A stretch of 64,000 nucleotides of DNA, from NCBI RefSeq assembly GCF_010183535.1, contig NC_071331.1, positions 6,882,001 to 6,946,000 on the forward strand. The letters are read 5' to 3'. The DNA is from Caenorhabditis remanei (Eukaryota > Nematoda > Chromadorea > Rhabditida > Rhabditidae). Under the pieces are notes generated by a model that saw nothing but the letters and a program-made list of their open reading frames with translations, had not been told where the DNA came from and did not search any database. The number at the start of each line of letters is the position of its first letter. Within the stretch, counting starts at the first letter, position 1. Shown piece after piece: positions 13,551 to 23,058 of the stretch. The position numbers and the translations under genes are program-made.

Positions 13551-14639
13551 TATTTATTTATTTATTTATTTAAAATACGTACGTGAGAGTACGTGGCAAG
13601 GTCAATAGGGGGGGGGGGGGGGAACTTGAAATGAAATAGAGGGAGAATAGTGAACACGTGGAAGGTAAATGAATTGTTAATGTTATTGGATGGGCGACTA
13701 CTTATTCATGTCAGTTGTACCGCAATACTGGAGAAAGCTTAATGTTTTATGGAGCCGTAGGACTAACTATTTTACTGAGGACGCGGTGAGTGAAAAAATG
13801 CTCACGAATTTTAGATCTTGGAGTTTTCCAATGATAGAGGTGGCCTCGTCTGGTATTGTGAGATGAAAGTTGAAAATAATTGGTATAGTCAATATCTATT
13901 TTTCCTATTAATAATTTACCGAAGAAGAATTTATCAAATCCGGCTCGTCGGGAAGATAAAGATTGAAGTTGATAATTCACTAAACGTTGGTTTGCCTGGA
14001 CGTACTTTGGTTCAGTTCTCAGTATTCTTTTACCACAGGTTCTAAACATAATCCTACGCGTGAAATTACTTTGAACTGATTCTATGTTTTTAATTGTTTT
14101 ACTACTACCTGGATTAGTTACGACTGTGCCGTATTCCAGTATTGGACGCACAAATATTTTGAAAAGCAGGGTGAGAAGTCGGATATTGTTACTATGGAAC
14201 GATTTAAATACTGAAAAAGCGACAAAATTTGCTTTTCGTATTGCTGTACTCCAGTGATCTTTAAAGGTGAGCTTCTCATCAACCAGAAATCCTAAATCTC
14301 GGACACAGCATTTTCTATCTATCAAATTACTATCTAGGAAATAATTATAATGTTTTGGAGATTTTCCGATCGATAAGCAGTGAGTTTTAGCCACGTTCAG
14401 CTCAAGTTTTGCAGAATTCGACCAATTAGATATGGCATCAATAGCAATTTGTAGATCCGGTGTGTTTTTATGCTTTGGGAAGGATGAGAAAATGTTTAAA
14501 TCATCAGCAAATTGCATAGCTGTTACAGATTTTGGTATTACAGTAGCTATGTCGTTCACGTATATACAAAACAGAACTGGGGAGAGGACCCCACCTTGAG
14601 GAACCCCACACGATATTGTTCTAACCTCCGAAAAAGAAG
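13551..14639 (-). mobile_element. 5'-truncated non-LTR retrotransposon (LINE)
   Basis: Minus-strand element. Its 3' end is at the left and finishes in an AAAT tetranucleotide tail (TTTATTTATTTA on the plus strand, 13549-13574). The 5' end is cut off at 14639 within the RT domain. It contains the ORF at 13747-14640, a 3' UTR of about 170 bp and a run of 14-16 G's near 13608. It is flanked by a 219-bp direct duplication. 5' truncation and a short repeat tail are standard for target-primed reverse transcription. Confidence 0.88.
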
Positions 14640-14640
14640 A
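13747..14640 (-). CDS. Reverse transcriptase C-terminal fragment (LINE)
   Basis: Open from the 5' truncation point to the stop at 13747, about 297 codons. The frame runs through GVPQGGVLSPVLFCIYVNDI (RT motif 4 region, about residues 12-31), then the catalytic box FADD about 20 residues later. After that come the RT thumb and the basic C-terminal region found in CR1/jockey-type LINEs (RPILEYGTVV, RRIMFRTCGKR). The N-terminal RT fingers and the AP endonuclease are missing, so it cannot move on its own. There is no real start codon: the reading begins at the truncation. The open frame suggests a fairly young insertion. Clade assignment is by motif style only. Confidence 0.85.
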   Translation of the reverse strand, partial: SSFSEVRTISCGVPQGGVLSPVLFCIYVNDIATVIPKSVTAMQFADDLNIFSSFPKHKNTPDLQIAIDAISNWSNSAKLELNVAKTHCLSIGKSPKHYNYFLDSNLIDRKCCVRDLGFLVDEKLTFKDHWSTAIRKANFVAFSVFKSFHSNNIRLLTLLFKIFVRPILEYGTVVTNPGSSKTIKNIESVQSNFTRRIMFRTCGKRILRTEPKYVQANQRLVNYQLQSLSSRRAGFDKFFFGKLLIGKIDIDYTNYFQLSSHNTRRGHLYHWKTPRSKIREHFFTHRVLSKIVSPTAP

Positions 14641-14858
14641 TAATTTTCTTTCTTTTTTGAAGGTGTGACTTTGGTTCTCGATCTCTAAGTGGTGATATTG
14701 TTTTTCATCCCAAACTTTTTTGCATTTTTATGACCACTTTAGTGGCTATCACGTAACTTTTCAAGTTGGTGCAAAGACAGTCCGCTCGTGAAAACGATGG
14801 CTTTTTCGGTCGCCGACCAAATGCCTATTTTGGAAAGTTTTTTGATTCTAGTCGCATT
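14640..14858. repeat. Right copy of 219-bp target duplication
   Basis: Same sequence as 13332-13550. After it, the mariner-like element continues (GATATCAAAATGC), so this copy marks the original continuity. Confidence 0.85.
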
Positions 14859-16247
14859 GATATCAAAATGCTAAAATGTTTACGAGAAATTAAATGCAGT
14901 TTATAGAACAAGACTTTATCTTGTTATCACATTTTAGTTTTTTGTCGGAATGTTAAAAACAAAAAAGTTACGATCACACGATTGAGAGCAACGAGAAATC
15001 AGGGTCCAGCTGGGTTCAATCAGATTACATAAATATTTGAAAGAACATTTATACAAAACTATTTGTATATGTTAGAGGGTAACATGAGTAACTTATGCCA
15101 TATAAAATTTATGAAAAAGCCATTCAATTAAGTGATGAAACTTGGGTGATGTATTTGCTATGATATTTGCGATTTTGAGTAATTTTGAGCAGTAAACCTG
15201 GGTGGAGTCTAGGTCTCTTCTCAACGATCCCAAACAAGTCTGAATTATTTTGTTACAAATAATCAACAGTAGATACATTGTTCTGAAATTGTGCAAAAGA
15301 TCTAGTGGATTGACTTAGAAACAGGAGCTGTAGGCTTCATCAAACTTAAAAATCACGTGATTGTGATGATATTGACTTCGCGCTTCCAGAGAAATGAGGG
15401 AAAGTGCTCAAACATTCCAAACAAAGTAGATTCAGATACATCAATGTCTATTCTACTCCATACTAAACATTTCAACCAATTTCCTTAGCTAGCGTTAAAG
15501 AAAAATTGAAAATACTCGCACATCCCTAAATTGCTGATCCTCACTTTTCTTCCGGAACTGGCACTAAACTATCGTTGCTCAATTCAAATGTCTTTATTAT
15601 TTTTTCAAACATAACGTTCCTTGCATGTTTCAAATTTGAATAAATCACCTTTTCTCATCAACATTTTCTGAGAAGAAAACTGAGACGAAGAATGGTACTG
15701 AAAAAGGGTTCCTTATGTGTTTTGATGTGTCTGCGGCTGAGATTAGACAGATGACGGACGTCAAGTTACAGGTAAAATCACAATGACTTATAGGTACTAA
15801 TCAACTATATTTCTTTTCATCTGGGGTATTAGCCTTCAAGAAATTTCATGACAAAAATTGTCCAAAAAAAGAAAGAAATTTATGCACCAACCTAATATAC
15901 GGGCGAAAAGGGGCGGAGTTAGTAAATCCATGAGTTGGCGCCATGGCGGTTGAGCGCCAGGTCAAACTGTCCTCGTAGTGGCGGAGTGTCGTTGTGGCGG
16001 CGGCGACGAGAGAGCGCTGGCATGGAGAGACGGCAGACACGTTGATGGCGGGATGCGGCGATTGCAGGCCTAGGAATTGTGCCGTCGAGACTGTGAGCGG
16101 AAGCGAGCAGTTTCGACGCGAAATTGTTGACTTCGGAAGATGTCAAATTTGGCGAATAATCTGTAGACTTAGATTAACGTGCCGGGCAGGCATAAGGTTT
16201 CAACCGAATACCTTACAATATTGCAGATTCACATTTTCATTTTAAAC

Positions 16248-16697
16248 GATACTTGCAAAATTCCAGGCCGGCCCGGTTTCAGCCCGGCCCGGCCCGGATT
16301 TGAATTTTTGAATTTTTTTCTCTAGAATTTTTTTTTTCAATAATTTTTTTGTCTGAAAATTTTCCAAATTTTTTCTCAAGAATATCAAAAAATCAGTTTT
16401 AAGCGAGTTACGAAACCTCAAAATTCCAAAAATCGCTCCCCGTCGACATTTTTTCAGTACATTTCAATAAAAATTCTCCTCGTCTGAACGTGAAATGCAT
16501 TCATAAATGTTCATTTTTCGAATTTTTTCTTGAGAATTTTTGAAAATATTACTTTCACGTGTATGACAAGGAGAATTTCTATTGAAATGCACTAAAAAAG
16601 TGCACAACTAGCATAGATTTTTGGCATTTTGAGGTCTCATAAATCGCTTTAGACGCATTTTCAGACATGTGTGCCGGCCCGGCCCGTTGCAACTCTG
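16248..16697. mobile_element. hAT-like MITE inserted in copine exon 3, unit A
   Basis: Flanked by the 8-bp repeat TTTTAAAC (16240-16247, 16698-16705). Ends GATACTTGCAA and TTGCAACTCTG are imperfect inverted repeats, each followed inward by CCGG/GGCCCGG blocks like those at 9785-9966. Unit C keeps the empty site TTTTGAAC at about 61507-61514 inside exon 3 of the copine. The same insertion, with the same duplication, is in unit B (44589-45040), so it predates the A/B split. Confidence 0.85.
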
Positions 16698-17086
16698 TTT
16701 TAAACCTTGCAATCTCTCAAAACTGAACTCAATCGCCAAGAATTCCTCCAAAACAGCCGTGTCATTAGTTCCCAATCGATCTTTTTCTGTGATCTGAATT
16801 GACAGAGAAATTGAACTTTTGGGTCGGAAATTAATTGTTTGAAACGGAAGTCGGAAGTGGAATAAAAAACCCGGAAGTTGGAAATCGGAAGTCGGAATTC
16901 CATGCAAATCTGACATACAACTCATCCGAAACAAGATATCTAGGTAAACAACAGAACTTTTAAAATTTTACTGAAACTTGAACTAAGCTGTCAATACAAT
17001 TCAAAATATTTTCACTGTTGTGAGAAGTCATTAAAACAGTAACAAACATGACGAAATTGATGGTTTTATAAAATGTTTTCTAATAG

Positions 17087-17873
17087 CACAGTCTCCCAGA
17101 CTTCGAGTAAGAACTGCAAGGAAATTTTTGATCTACCCTCATGAAACGAAAAATTTGAGAAATTAGCAGGTCTAAAACTTTATTACTTTAATTTTTAGCG
17201 TAAAGCTCAAGGTCAGAAGTAAGAAAATTTCAGTTTTATAATTATTCCGAGAGCATTATCCACCCATTCAATCCAAAAAATCCTGGTTTCAGATATTATT
17301 TCAAGTCGAAAAGGGAATTTTTCATTTTGATTTCGGAAAAATCTACGGGATTTGTTCATTTCTCAACATTATCCAACGAATGATAGCTCAAATCGTGCTC
17401 CGGAGATTTTTACACATTTCTGTAGGACGGTTTTTCAATTTGCTTATTAGTTTTCGAGAAAATAACAAAAAATTGAAAAAAATTCGGAATTTGATCGATT
17501 TCTCAAAAAATAACGAGCAAATTGAAAAACCGTCCTACAGAAATGTGTAAAAATCTCCGGAGCACGATTTGAGCTATCATTCGTTGGATAATGTTGAGAA
17601 ATGAACAAATCCCGTAGATTTTTCCGAAATCAAAATGAAAAATCGCCTTTTCGACTTGAAAAAGTATCTGAAACCAGGATTTTTTGGATTGAATGGGTGG
17701 ATAATGCTCTCGGAATAATTATAAAACTGAAATTTTCTTACTTCTGACCTTGAGCTTTACGCTAAAAATTAAAGTAATAAAGTTTTAGACCTGCTAATTT
17801 CTCAAATTTTTCGTTTCATGAGGGTAGATCAAAAATTTCCTTGCAGTTCTTACTCGAAGTCTGGGAGACTGTG
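17087..17873. mobile_element. Fold-back element with 5-bp flank repeat, unit A
   Basis: Near-perfect palindrome, 787 bp, with ends CACAGTCTCCCAG and CTGGGAGACTGTG. AATAG flanks both sides (17082-17086, 17874-17878), suggesting a 5-bp target duplication. The superfamily is unclear. The identical insertion is at 45428-46214. Confidence 0.75.
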
Positions 17874-18532
17874 AATAGTTAAATAACTTTGGGTTCGGGT
17901 AATATACTTCTCTAACCACTTTCATGTTTCTGAAATATCTCATGTTTCTTTCGGTGCTAAACTTACAAAAAGTTTTCCTAATTTTGTAAAGTGAGTTTTG
18001 TCGGTTTCAAATAATCTTGTAACAGATTTTGTAATTCATAAAATTCTCAGTTTCAGTTTTCCGAAATATGTATCTTCAATGGTTTTTGGTAGTTGGTAGA
18101 TTGGGATACAATGTGGAAATGGCGTTGACCAGATACCCAGGTGTGACCGAAACGGAGAACAAACTTTTTGATGCCACATTTCAAAAATAGCGACAATATT
18201 AAATCGGACTATTAGACTAGTTTAATCCATTACAAAATGAAAATTATATGAAAACATAGAAACTGAGATCTATATGAAAGCATAGAAACTATATGAAAAC
18301 ATCTATATGAAAACATAGAAACTGACAACATAATAAATAAAACGAACAAATAAAACGAAAAAACAGTATAAAGTGTGAAAAAAACAAAAAAATCTCCTTT
18401 TATAGGGAACATTTCGGTCTTCTCGAACCTTCCTTTGGAAATCTTAAAATTTTTAAAGTTTTCCTGCAAAAGATCAAAAGAGTTAGTTCCAGATGCTTCC
18501 AATTCTCTGAAAAAAAAAGAAGAAAAAGAAAA

Positions 18533-18602
18533 AACCAGCAACGAGTCCGAACTCTCGTCCTCTTACTACTATGCGCGCCCACTACCACTCAGCCACCGAT
18601 GC
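18533..18602 (-). pseudogene. tRNA-Gly-like pseudogene or SINE head
   Basis: On the minus strand it begins GCATCGGTGG, the 5' end of nematode tRNA-Gly, followed by an A-box-like CTGAGTGGTAGTGG. A T-arm-like GAGTTCGGACTC follows, then a T run that could terminate Pol III. The acceptor 3' strand does not pair and no anticodon is credible. It lies in the 497-bp segment present only in unit A. Confidence 0.35.
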
Positions 18603-20239
18603 TGCTGAAAAAATGTGGTCAGAAAGGAAATGAAGAAAGTGGATGCCGCGCGGAGAACAATGAGGCTTGGATTTCAAGAATTTTCAGACCCAAATTTCCA
18701 GCCAATGAGCATAACTCTGCAAATTCTGACAACGCCATTTAATTAAGCACATTCGAAAGTATATATGTGCCAAGTTTCAGCAAATTCTCAACCATCGTAT
18801 GAAAAAGGTTCCCTTGTGAGATAATTCTGGAGCTCACATAACACTTTGTGTTCTTGTCACATTCGCTTTGTACACAAATTCAAACTGGATTACCGTTTTT
18901 AGAGTTCCGTTTCAGGCACTTTGCATCTGGAGAGACTCACACTCTAGGTATTGTGAAATGATCTTCATTCCGGGAGTGATTATGGTTGAATTGATAGTGA
19001 TAATAATAGTAAGTGCGTCAATTCGAACCCATAGCAGGTACGTTTATGATTCATTTTTCATGGGAAAAGTGGGGAGAAGAAAGTTGTAAATAAAGTGATA
19101 ACATATTTACGAACAGAGTCCAAAAAAAAACTACAATCGATGCTAGATAGAGCAAAACACATGTTTGTGAAACAGAAAGAATTTAGAAACTTATGGCATA
19201 AAACAAAATAAAATTACTGTTATCACTCTGACTTATTTTTCTTAAAAAATAATTATACTTGCTGTTAAAACATAAAAATAAAAGGAAAAAAATTAAAATC
19301 TGGTTGAAACGATGAAACCTAGGACGGTAACATCATAAATCAGAAATTGGTAAAACTTTGAATTTGTGAAAAAATTGTTTATTTTAGTTGAAAACGGGAT
19401 TTATATAATACTCTAACAAACTTAACGAGTACCGTTTCACATTATTTCGAAAAAAAGAGGGATGAAAATGCAAGCATTATAGATTCAATAATTACACAAA
19501 AGGAAGTCAGAGAGTTTTACAGCGGAAACACAGGAGAATAGATAAATCAGTACCTAAAATTATATAAAGATCTGTGGAAACAGAAAATTGGTGACTGCAT
19601 TAACGCTCTCGTTTTTATAGATATTACGAGATCAGTAACAAGCTGAAGTCAAACAATGATTTTTTTTAAACCTGAACTTATTGTTATCGCTATGACTCAA
19701 GTTTTCTAAAAAAAAGCAAAAGTTGAAACAAGACATAAACATAAAGGGAAGAACCCAAAAATTGCAACTGGTAAAAAACGGAAAGAAAAAATATCATCAA
19801 GAAACAGAAATTGTTTAATCTGCACAGTTTTAACAGAATATTTGAAATTGGGCTCTAACATACTACATGAGTGCTGTTTTACAATATTCTGAAAAAAGAG
19901 AGCTGAGAAAGAATGAGCACTAACCATCCGTCCATCAATAAGACTAAAAGTCACACAGAAGTTTCAACGGGGAATAGGCAAAAACTGTGATAAAGCAATA
20001 GAAAAAAACATTTTGTAGCGAAAATCGCAACTCAGTCTTTGTTGTACTACAGTAATGGTATTGATCTAGTATTCGAAAATGTTTGTTTTCAATATTTAGA
20101 AAATGGTTACAGAGTGCCTATTGATCTCAATATTTACAGGGGCTGTGAAATATAATAAAGTTGCTCTACAAATAGGTTACAAAAATTGAACCACTCATAC
20201 CGTTTTTTTAATGAAACTATTTTTTTTTTGACCCCAAAA

Positions 20240-21229
20240 ACCGATATGAACGACGTCACCAAATCACTATTCTTATCAGTTTATCCCCTTATTTCTATTC
20301 AGGAGAGAAAGAGAAATGAAAAAAATGAAAGAACCAAAAGAACTATCAAAAGATGTAACACCTTTGAAAAACTACCGTTTTAACGAGGTCACGTACGAAA
20401 AATGAATTTTGGAGTGGGGAGGGGAAGGAGAAGGAGAAGAACAATTGAAGGTAAAAAAAAAACTTCTGATCATATTTTTTAAGGGAATCTGGGATTCTAG
20501 AACTAAAAGTGACTAATCGTAACATGACCGGTTTGACAATAGCGTTTTATTGAAACTGAAAAGTGAACTGTTCAGAATTCCTAAATTTGAGAAGATCATA
20601 ACGAATAAATACAGAACCATTATGATTAATTCAGTTGTTGAAACTGTGAGTGAGGATAATCAAATTTTTGTGAAAAACGTAACTGTTCCGAGTAATCTAC
20701 AAGTTTCGAAAGTCACAATTTAGGAAAGTGTTGATTTCTTATTTCTAAGTTTCTATTTCAGTGATTCCAAAGAACAAGCTAACGATGACCTAGTAGCTCC
20801 AGGGGGTTTTGAAACCAGATGATTCAAATGTGCAAAACCTGATGACAACCGCCCGAAGAAGAACTGGTAGGAGTCAGAACTGACTGAGAAATGAGGAATC
20901 GTCATTTTGTAGCCAATAAACCTCAATTCGGTAGTTCCGGTTCGGTCCTCATTAGGTAGAATACCGTTTCGAAACTATTAGTAAACGTGAACAGAAATAC
21001 TAAAAATAATTATTTATCATGCTCCACGTATATAAAAATGAACAGCAAATGTTTGTTTTTCTGTTGTTTTTTTCAAGCTCGGTTTCAAGATATCATGATT
21101 TGTTATTAGCGTCTGGTATTAAAATGTTTTGTTTTGAGGTGGAAAGACAACCAAAAGTTTAAGTATGCTTCCAAACGAAATTAAAATGAATACAGTAAAA
21201 ATTGAGTAATGACACGCGTAAAAACCGTA
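20240..21229. other. Intergenic start of unit B
   Basis: Collinear with 590-1300 of unit A and 48085-48585 of unit C. AT-rich, no gene. Confidence 0.45.
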
Positions 21230-21530
21230 AATGTTATCAGGTGGAACGATTATTTTTCCATATCAGTTACAATGAATAGGAATGCGAAATAATTATAGTG
21301 TTGAATGATTAATTTTTTAAATTATTTCACTGAGAACGCGGTGAGTTGAAAAAGTTTTCTTATTTTTATAATATTTACTCTGGAAGTATTTCAATGATAG
21401 AGGTAGGCTCGCCGGGTATTGTTGAGAGAATGGAAAATAATTGGTATAGTCAATATCCATTTAACTTATGAATAACTCACTCACTGAAGAAATTTTTGTC
21501 TAATCCTATTTTGTGAGCAGCTGAAACTGT
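21230..21530 (-). mobile_element. Decayed LINE 3' fragment
   Basis: Bases 21325-21500 resemble 13768-13945, the 3' part of the LINE RT ORF in unit A: shared stretches include ACTGAG(A/G)ACGCGGTGAG, CAATGATAGAGGT and AATAATTGGTATAGTCAATAT. Frameshifts and stops are present. It is an older, independent copy of the same family in the same orientation. Confidence 0.6.
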
Positions 21531-21649
21531 AGCAGGCTAGTCATCTTATTTCACTAAATACATATATTTACATCCTCTAGGTGAATTCAATTGAATTAAT
21601 AAAATCTGACATTAAGTGATCGTCGATTATAATTCCAATAAAACAATCA

Positions 21650-21881
21650 TTCTTATATATAAAAGACAAGTGGTGTTTGTCTGTCTGTCTGAGGCGATGT
21701 CCGCAACGGTTTTGGAAAGAGAAGAGAAACTGAGCCAGCGGGCAAAACCGAACTGCCGTGCTTTGGACAGCGACAGCCGCTTTAGACCACTCGGCCATGC
21801 GGGCACGTTTGAGAGAGTGTGGCCACGTGAATGAGGAGAGGCCAGCCGACTGAATCGCCGAAGGCGAGGCAGATAGGCTGG
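21650..21881. mobile_element. Helitron-like short element with tRNA-like core
   Basis: Same ends as 265-490: TTCTTATATATAAAA at the left, and CGCC-GAA-GGCG hairpin then CTGG plus host T at the right. Better preserved than the first copy. Confidence 0.5.
21734..21804 (-). pseudogene. tRNA-Leu/Ser-like pseudogene inside the repeat
   Basis: 71 nt on the minus strand, with acceptor halves GCCCGCA/CGCTGGC (5 of 7 pairs), the A box TGGCCGAGTGGTCTAAAG, and a T arm GGCAG-TTCGGTT-TTGCC. The variable arm is short for a class II tRNA, and no clear anticodon arm forms. It was probably the internal Pol III promoter of the repeat's ancestor. Confidence 0.45.
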
Positions 21882-21980
21882 TTAGAATATAAGAAATTTG
21901 GAGATCTTGCTCCTTCATCGGACCATAGGGTTGATGTTTTCGCACGAAAGGTTGTAAGAAAGAGTTTGTCAAAAATCGGT

Positions 21981-22051
21981 GGCACCAGGGTGGAATCGAA
22001 CCACCGTCTACAGATTAAGCCTCCGCAGCACTACCACTGTGCTACCGGTGC
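21981..22051 (-). tRNA. tRNA-like gene, anticodon CTT (Lys) if functional
   Basis: All four stems fold. Acceptor GCACCGG/CTGGTGC has 7 pairs including one G-T. D arm GCAC-AGTGGTA-GTGC. Anticodon stem GCGGA/TCTGT. T arm GGTGG-TTCGATT-CCACC. Length 71 nt with a 4-nt variable loop. The anticodon loop reads GGCTTAA, so position 33 is G instead of the near-universal T, which argues against normal decoding. The discriminator is C. It may be a tRNA-derived repeat unit that keeps A and B boxes. Confidence 0.55.
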
Positions 22052-22290
22052 GCCCGAAATTCGACTCTCTCTTTCTTTACATTAATCTTATAGAGCACAG
22101 TCGACGTCCGGCAACGTTCGTTGATTCCTAGACGCGAAGCTCGAGTTTTTGTTGTTTAGAAGTGTGGAATTCCAGATTTGGTCCTATTGATTATTATAAT
22201 AATATATTTTTTAGGAATCAACGAACGTTGCCGGACGTCGACTGTGCTCTATAAGGTTAATGTAAAGAAAGAGAGAGTCGAATTTCGGGC

Positions 22291-22361
22291 GCACCGGTAG
22301 CACAGTGGTAGTGCTGCGGAGGCTTAATCTGTAGACGGTGGTTCGATTCCACCCTGGTGTC
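22291..22361 (+). tRNA. Inverted second copy of the tRNA-like gene (CTT)
   Basis: Same sequence as 21981-22051 except the last acceptor base, which is T and makes a G-T closing pair. Same GGCTTAA loop lacking T33. Both copies sit at mirrored positions in the palindrome, so one arose by inverted duplication of the other. Confidence 0.55.
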
Positions 22362-22455
22362 ACCGATTTTTGACAAACTCTTTCTTACAACCTTTCGTGC
22401 GAAAACATCAACCCTATGGTCCGATGAAGGAGCAAGATCTCCAAATTTCTTATAT

Positions 22456-23058
22456 GAATACATCTACGATACGCACTAAAATCGAGGATTCCAACCTTTC
22501 TGAATTATACTTCAAACAATTAGAACTTTGAAACAGTGGGAACTTTAGAAGAACAGGAAAATCTGGTTCGTCAACAGGAATCACAATATACTGAGAGTGA
22601 TAAAATTATGTGAAAACCGTAATAATCGAAAAAATAGGTTTTGGGCTTTTAGTGATAGATAAATTGCAGAGAATTAAAAAAGCAGCTAATAAATTCTCGA
22701 TTGTCGTATAAGAGGCATGCCCTTTCGTCAATAATAAAACTCATTGAAACGCAAGCAAATTGCGAGGATCATAGTCTACTACAAACGAACACTTCGAGAG
22801 ACAGAAATTTTTTCAAGTACAATCTGATAGTACACATTTTTTCTACCGCTTCAAACTGCTTACTTTTTCTCTACGACAAAACTTTTCTAGTCGAGATAGT
22901 GGATTACGTAATATAATATCAAGTTATGAAAAATTTCACATTCTAAAATCAGAACAGTATGATAAAACTAAAATTTTGTTCAATTTTGTCCGTAAATAAG
23001 GCTAGAAACTATTTGATCTGAATTATCTTTGGAACAAGAATCGCAAACAAAGAGTTAA
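22456..23058. other. Intergenic, unit B
   Basis: From about 22760 it is collinear with 1340-1606 of unit A. No gene. Confidence 0.4.

Larger units (their letters stand above)
13320..15895. mobile_element. Mariner-like element (non-autonomous)
   Basis: Terminal inverted repeats of about 30 bp begin TTAGGTTGGTGCATAATTTT (right copy: TTAGGTTGGTGCATAAATTT), flanked by TA on both sides (13318-13319, 15896-15897). TTAGGTTGGTGC is the hallmark end of mariner transposons. No D,D34D transposase ORF is recognisable. A LINE has been inserted 12 bp inside the left end. Confidence 0.85.
13142..16230 (-). mobile_element. Possible solo LTR interrupted by a mariner-like element
   Basis: Sequence at about 13142-13317 and 15898-16225 becomes one GC-richer block if the mariner-like element is removed. 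It matches nothing in units B or C. On the minus strand it would start TGCAATATTG, carry an AATAAA-like motif near 13205 and end in TGACTTCA, as an LTR might. No clean target duplication was found, so the call is tentative. Confidence 0.25.
12334..16793 (-). pseudogene. Copine gene relic, unit A (exons 3, 12, 13 only)
   Basis: Three exons match the copine in unit C: 16706-16793 (most of exon 3, encoding ITEKDRLGTNDTAVLEEF), 12587-12768 (exon 12) and 12334-12391 (terminal exon). Exons 4-11, which carry the C2B and vWA core, are gone. Their place is taken by a mariner-like element with a nested LINE, sequence that may be a solo LTR, and a hAT-like element that cuts the 3' end of exon 3. Homology to the intron upstream of exon 12 runs to about 13140, and homology upstream of exon 3 stops near 16833. 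Exon 12 and its splice sites remain open, so the decay is structural. This is a pseudogene with little doubt. Confidence 0.8.
1..20200. repeat. Tandem segmental duplication, unit A
   Basis: First of three head-to-tail copies of a segment holding an SPK-domain gene followed by a copine gene. Recognisable anchors are the AACGACGTCACCAAATC motif near 595, the SPK exons (3338-9503), the G-rich block near 9700-10050 and copine exons at 12334-12768 and 16706-16793. The same anchors recur in the same order and strand in units B and C. The left edge is not visible: bases 35-115 still resemble 20160-20220. The right edge is approximate. Unit A is about 20 kb, shorter than B because B gained several insertions. 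Confidence 0.85.
16834..20200. other. Unit-boundary block shared by A and B
   Basis: Almost identical to about 45175-48060. The exceptions are 18322-18818, which is absent from B, and scattered substitutions. There is no counterpart in unit C within the window. It contains a fold-back (17087-17873). Small ORFs such as 18068-18190 and 18868-19089 are present in both copies, but the copies are so similar that this is no evidence of coding. No gene can be supported. Confidence 0.5.
21887..22455. mobile_element. Palindromic element carrying a tRNA gene in each arm
   Basis: Inverted arms of about 235 bp (21887-22120 and 22214-22455) around a spacer of about 90 bp. Outer ends read ATATAAGAAATTTGGAG and complement; inner ends read GTTGATTCC and complement. 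Each arm contains a complete tRNA-like cloverleaf facing the centre in the left arm's minus strand and leaving it in the right arm. It begins 6 bp after the Helitron-like repeat. No clear target duplication. Confidence 0.75.

Noticed and set aside
18868..19089. 73-codon ORF, also present at 46715-46939
   Set aside because: The two blocks are nearly identical DNA, so shared ORFs carry no coding evidence, and no domain or splice context supports it.
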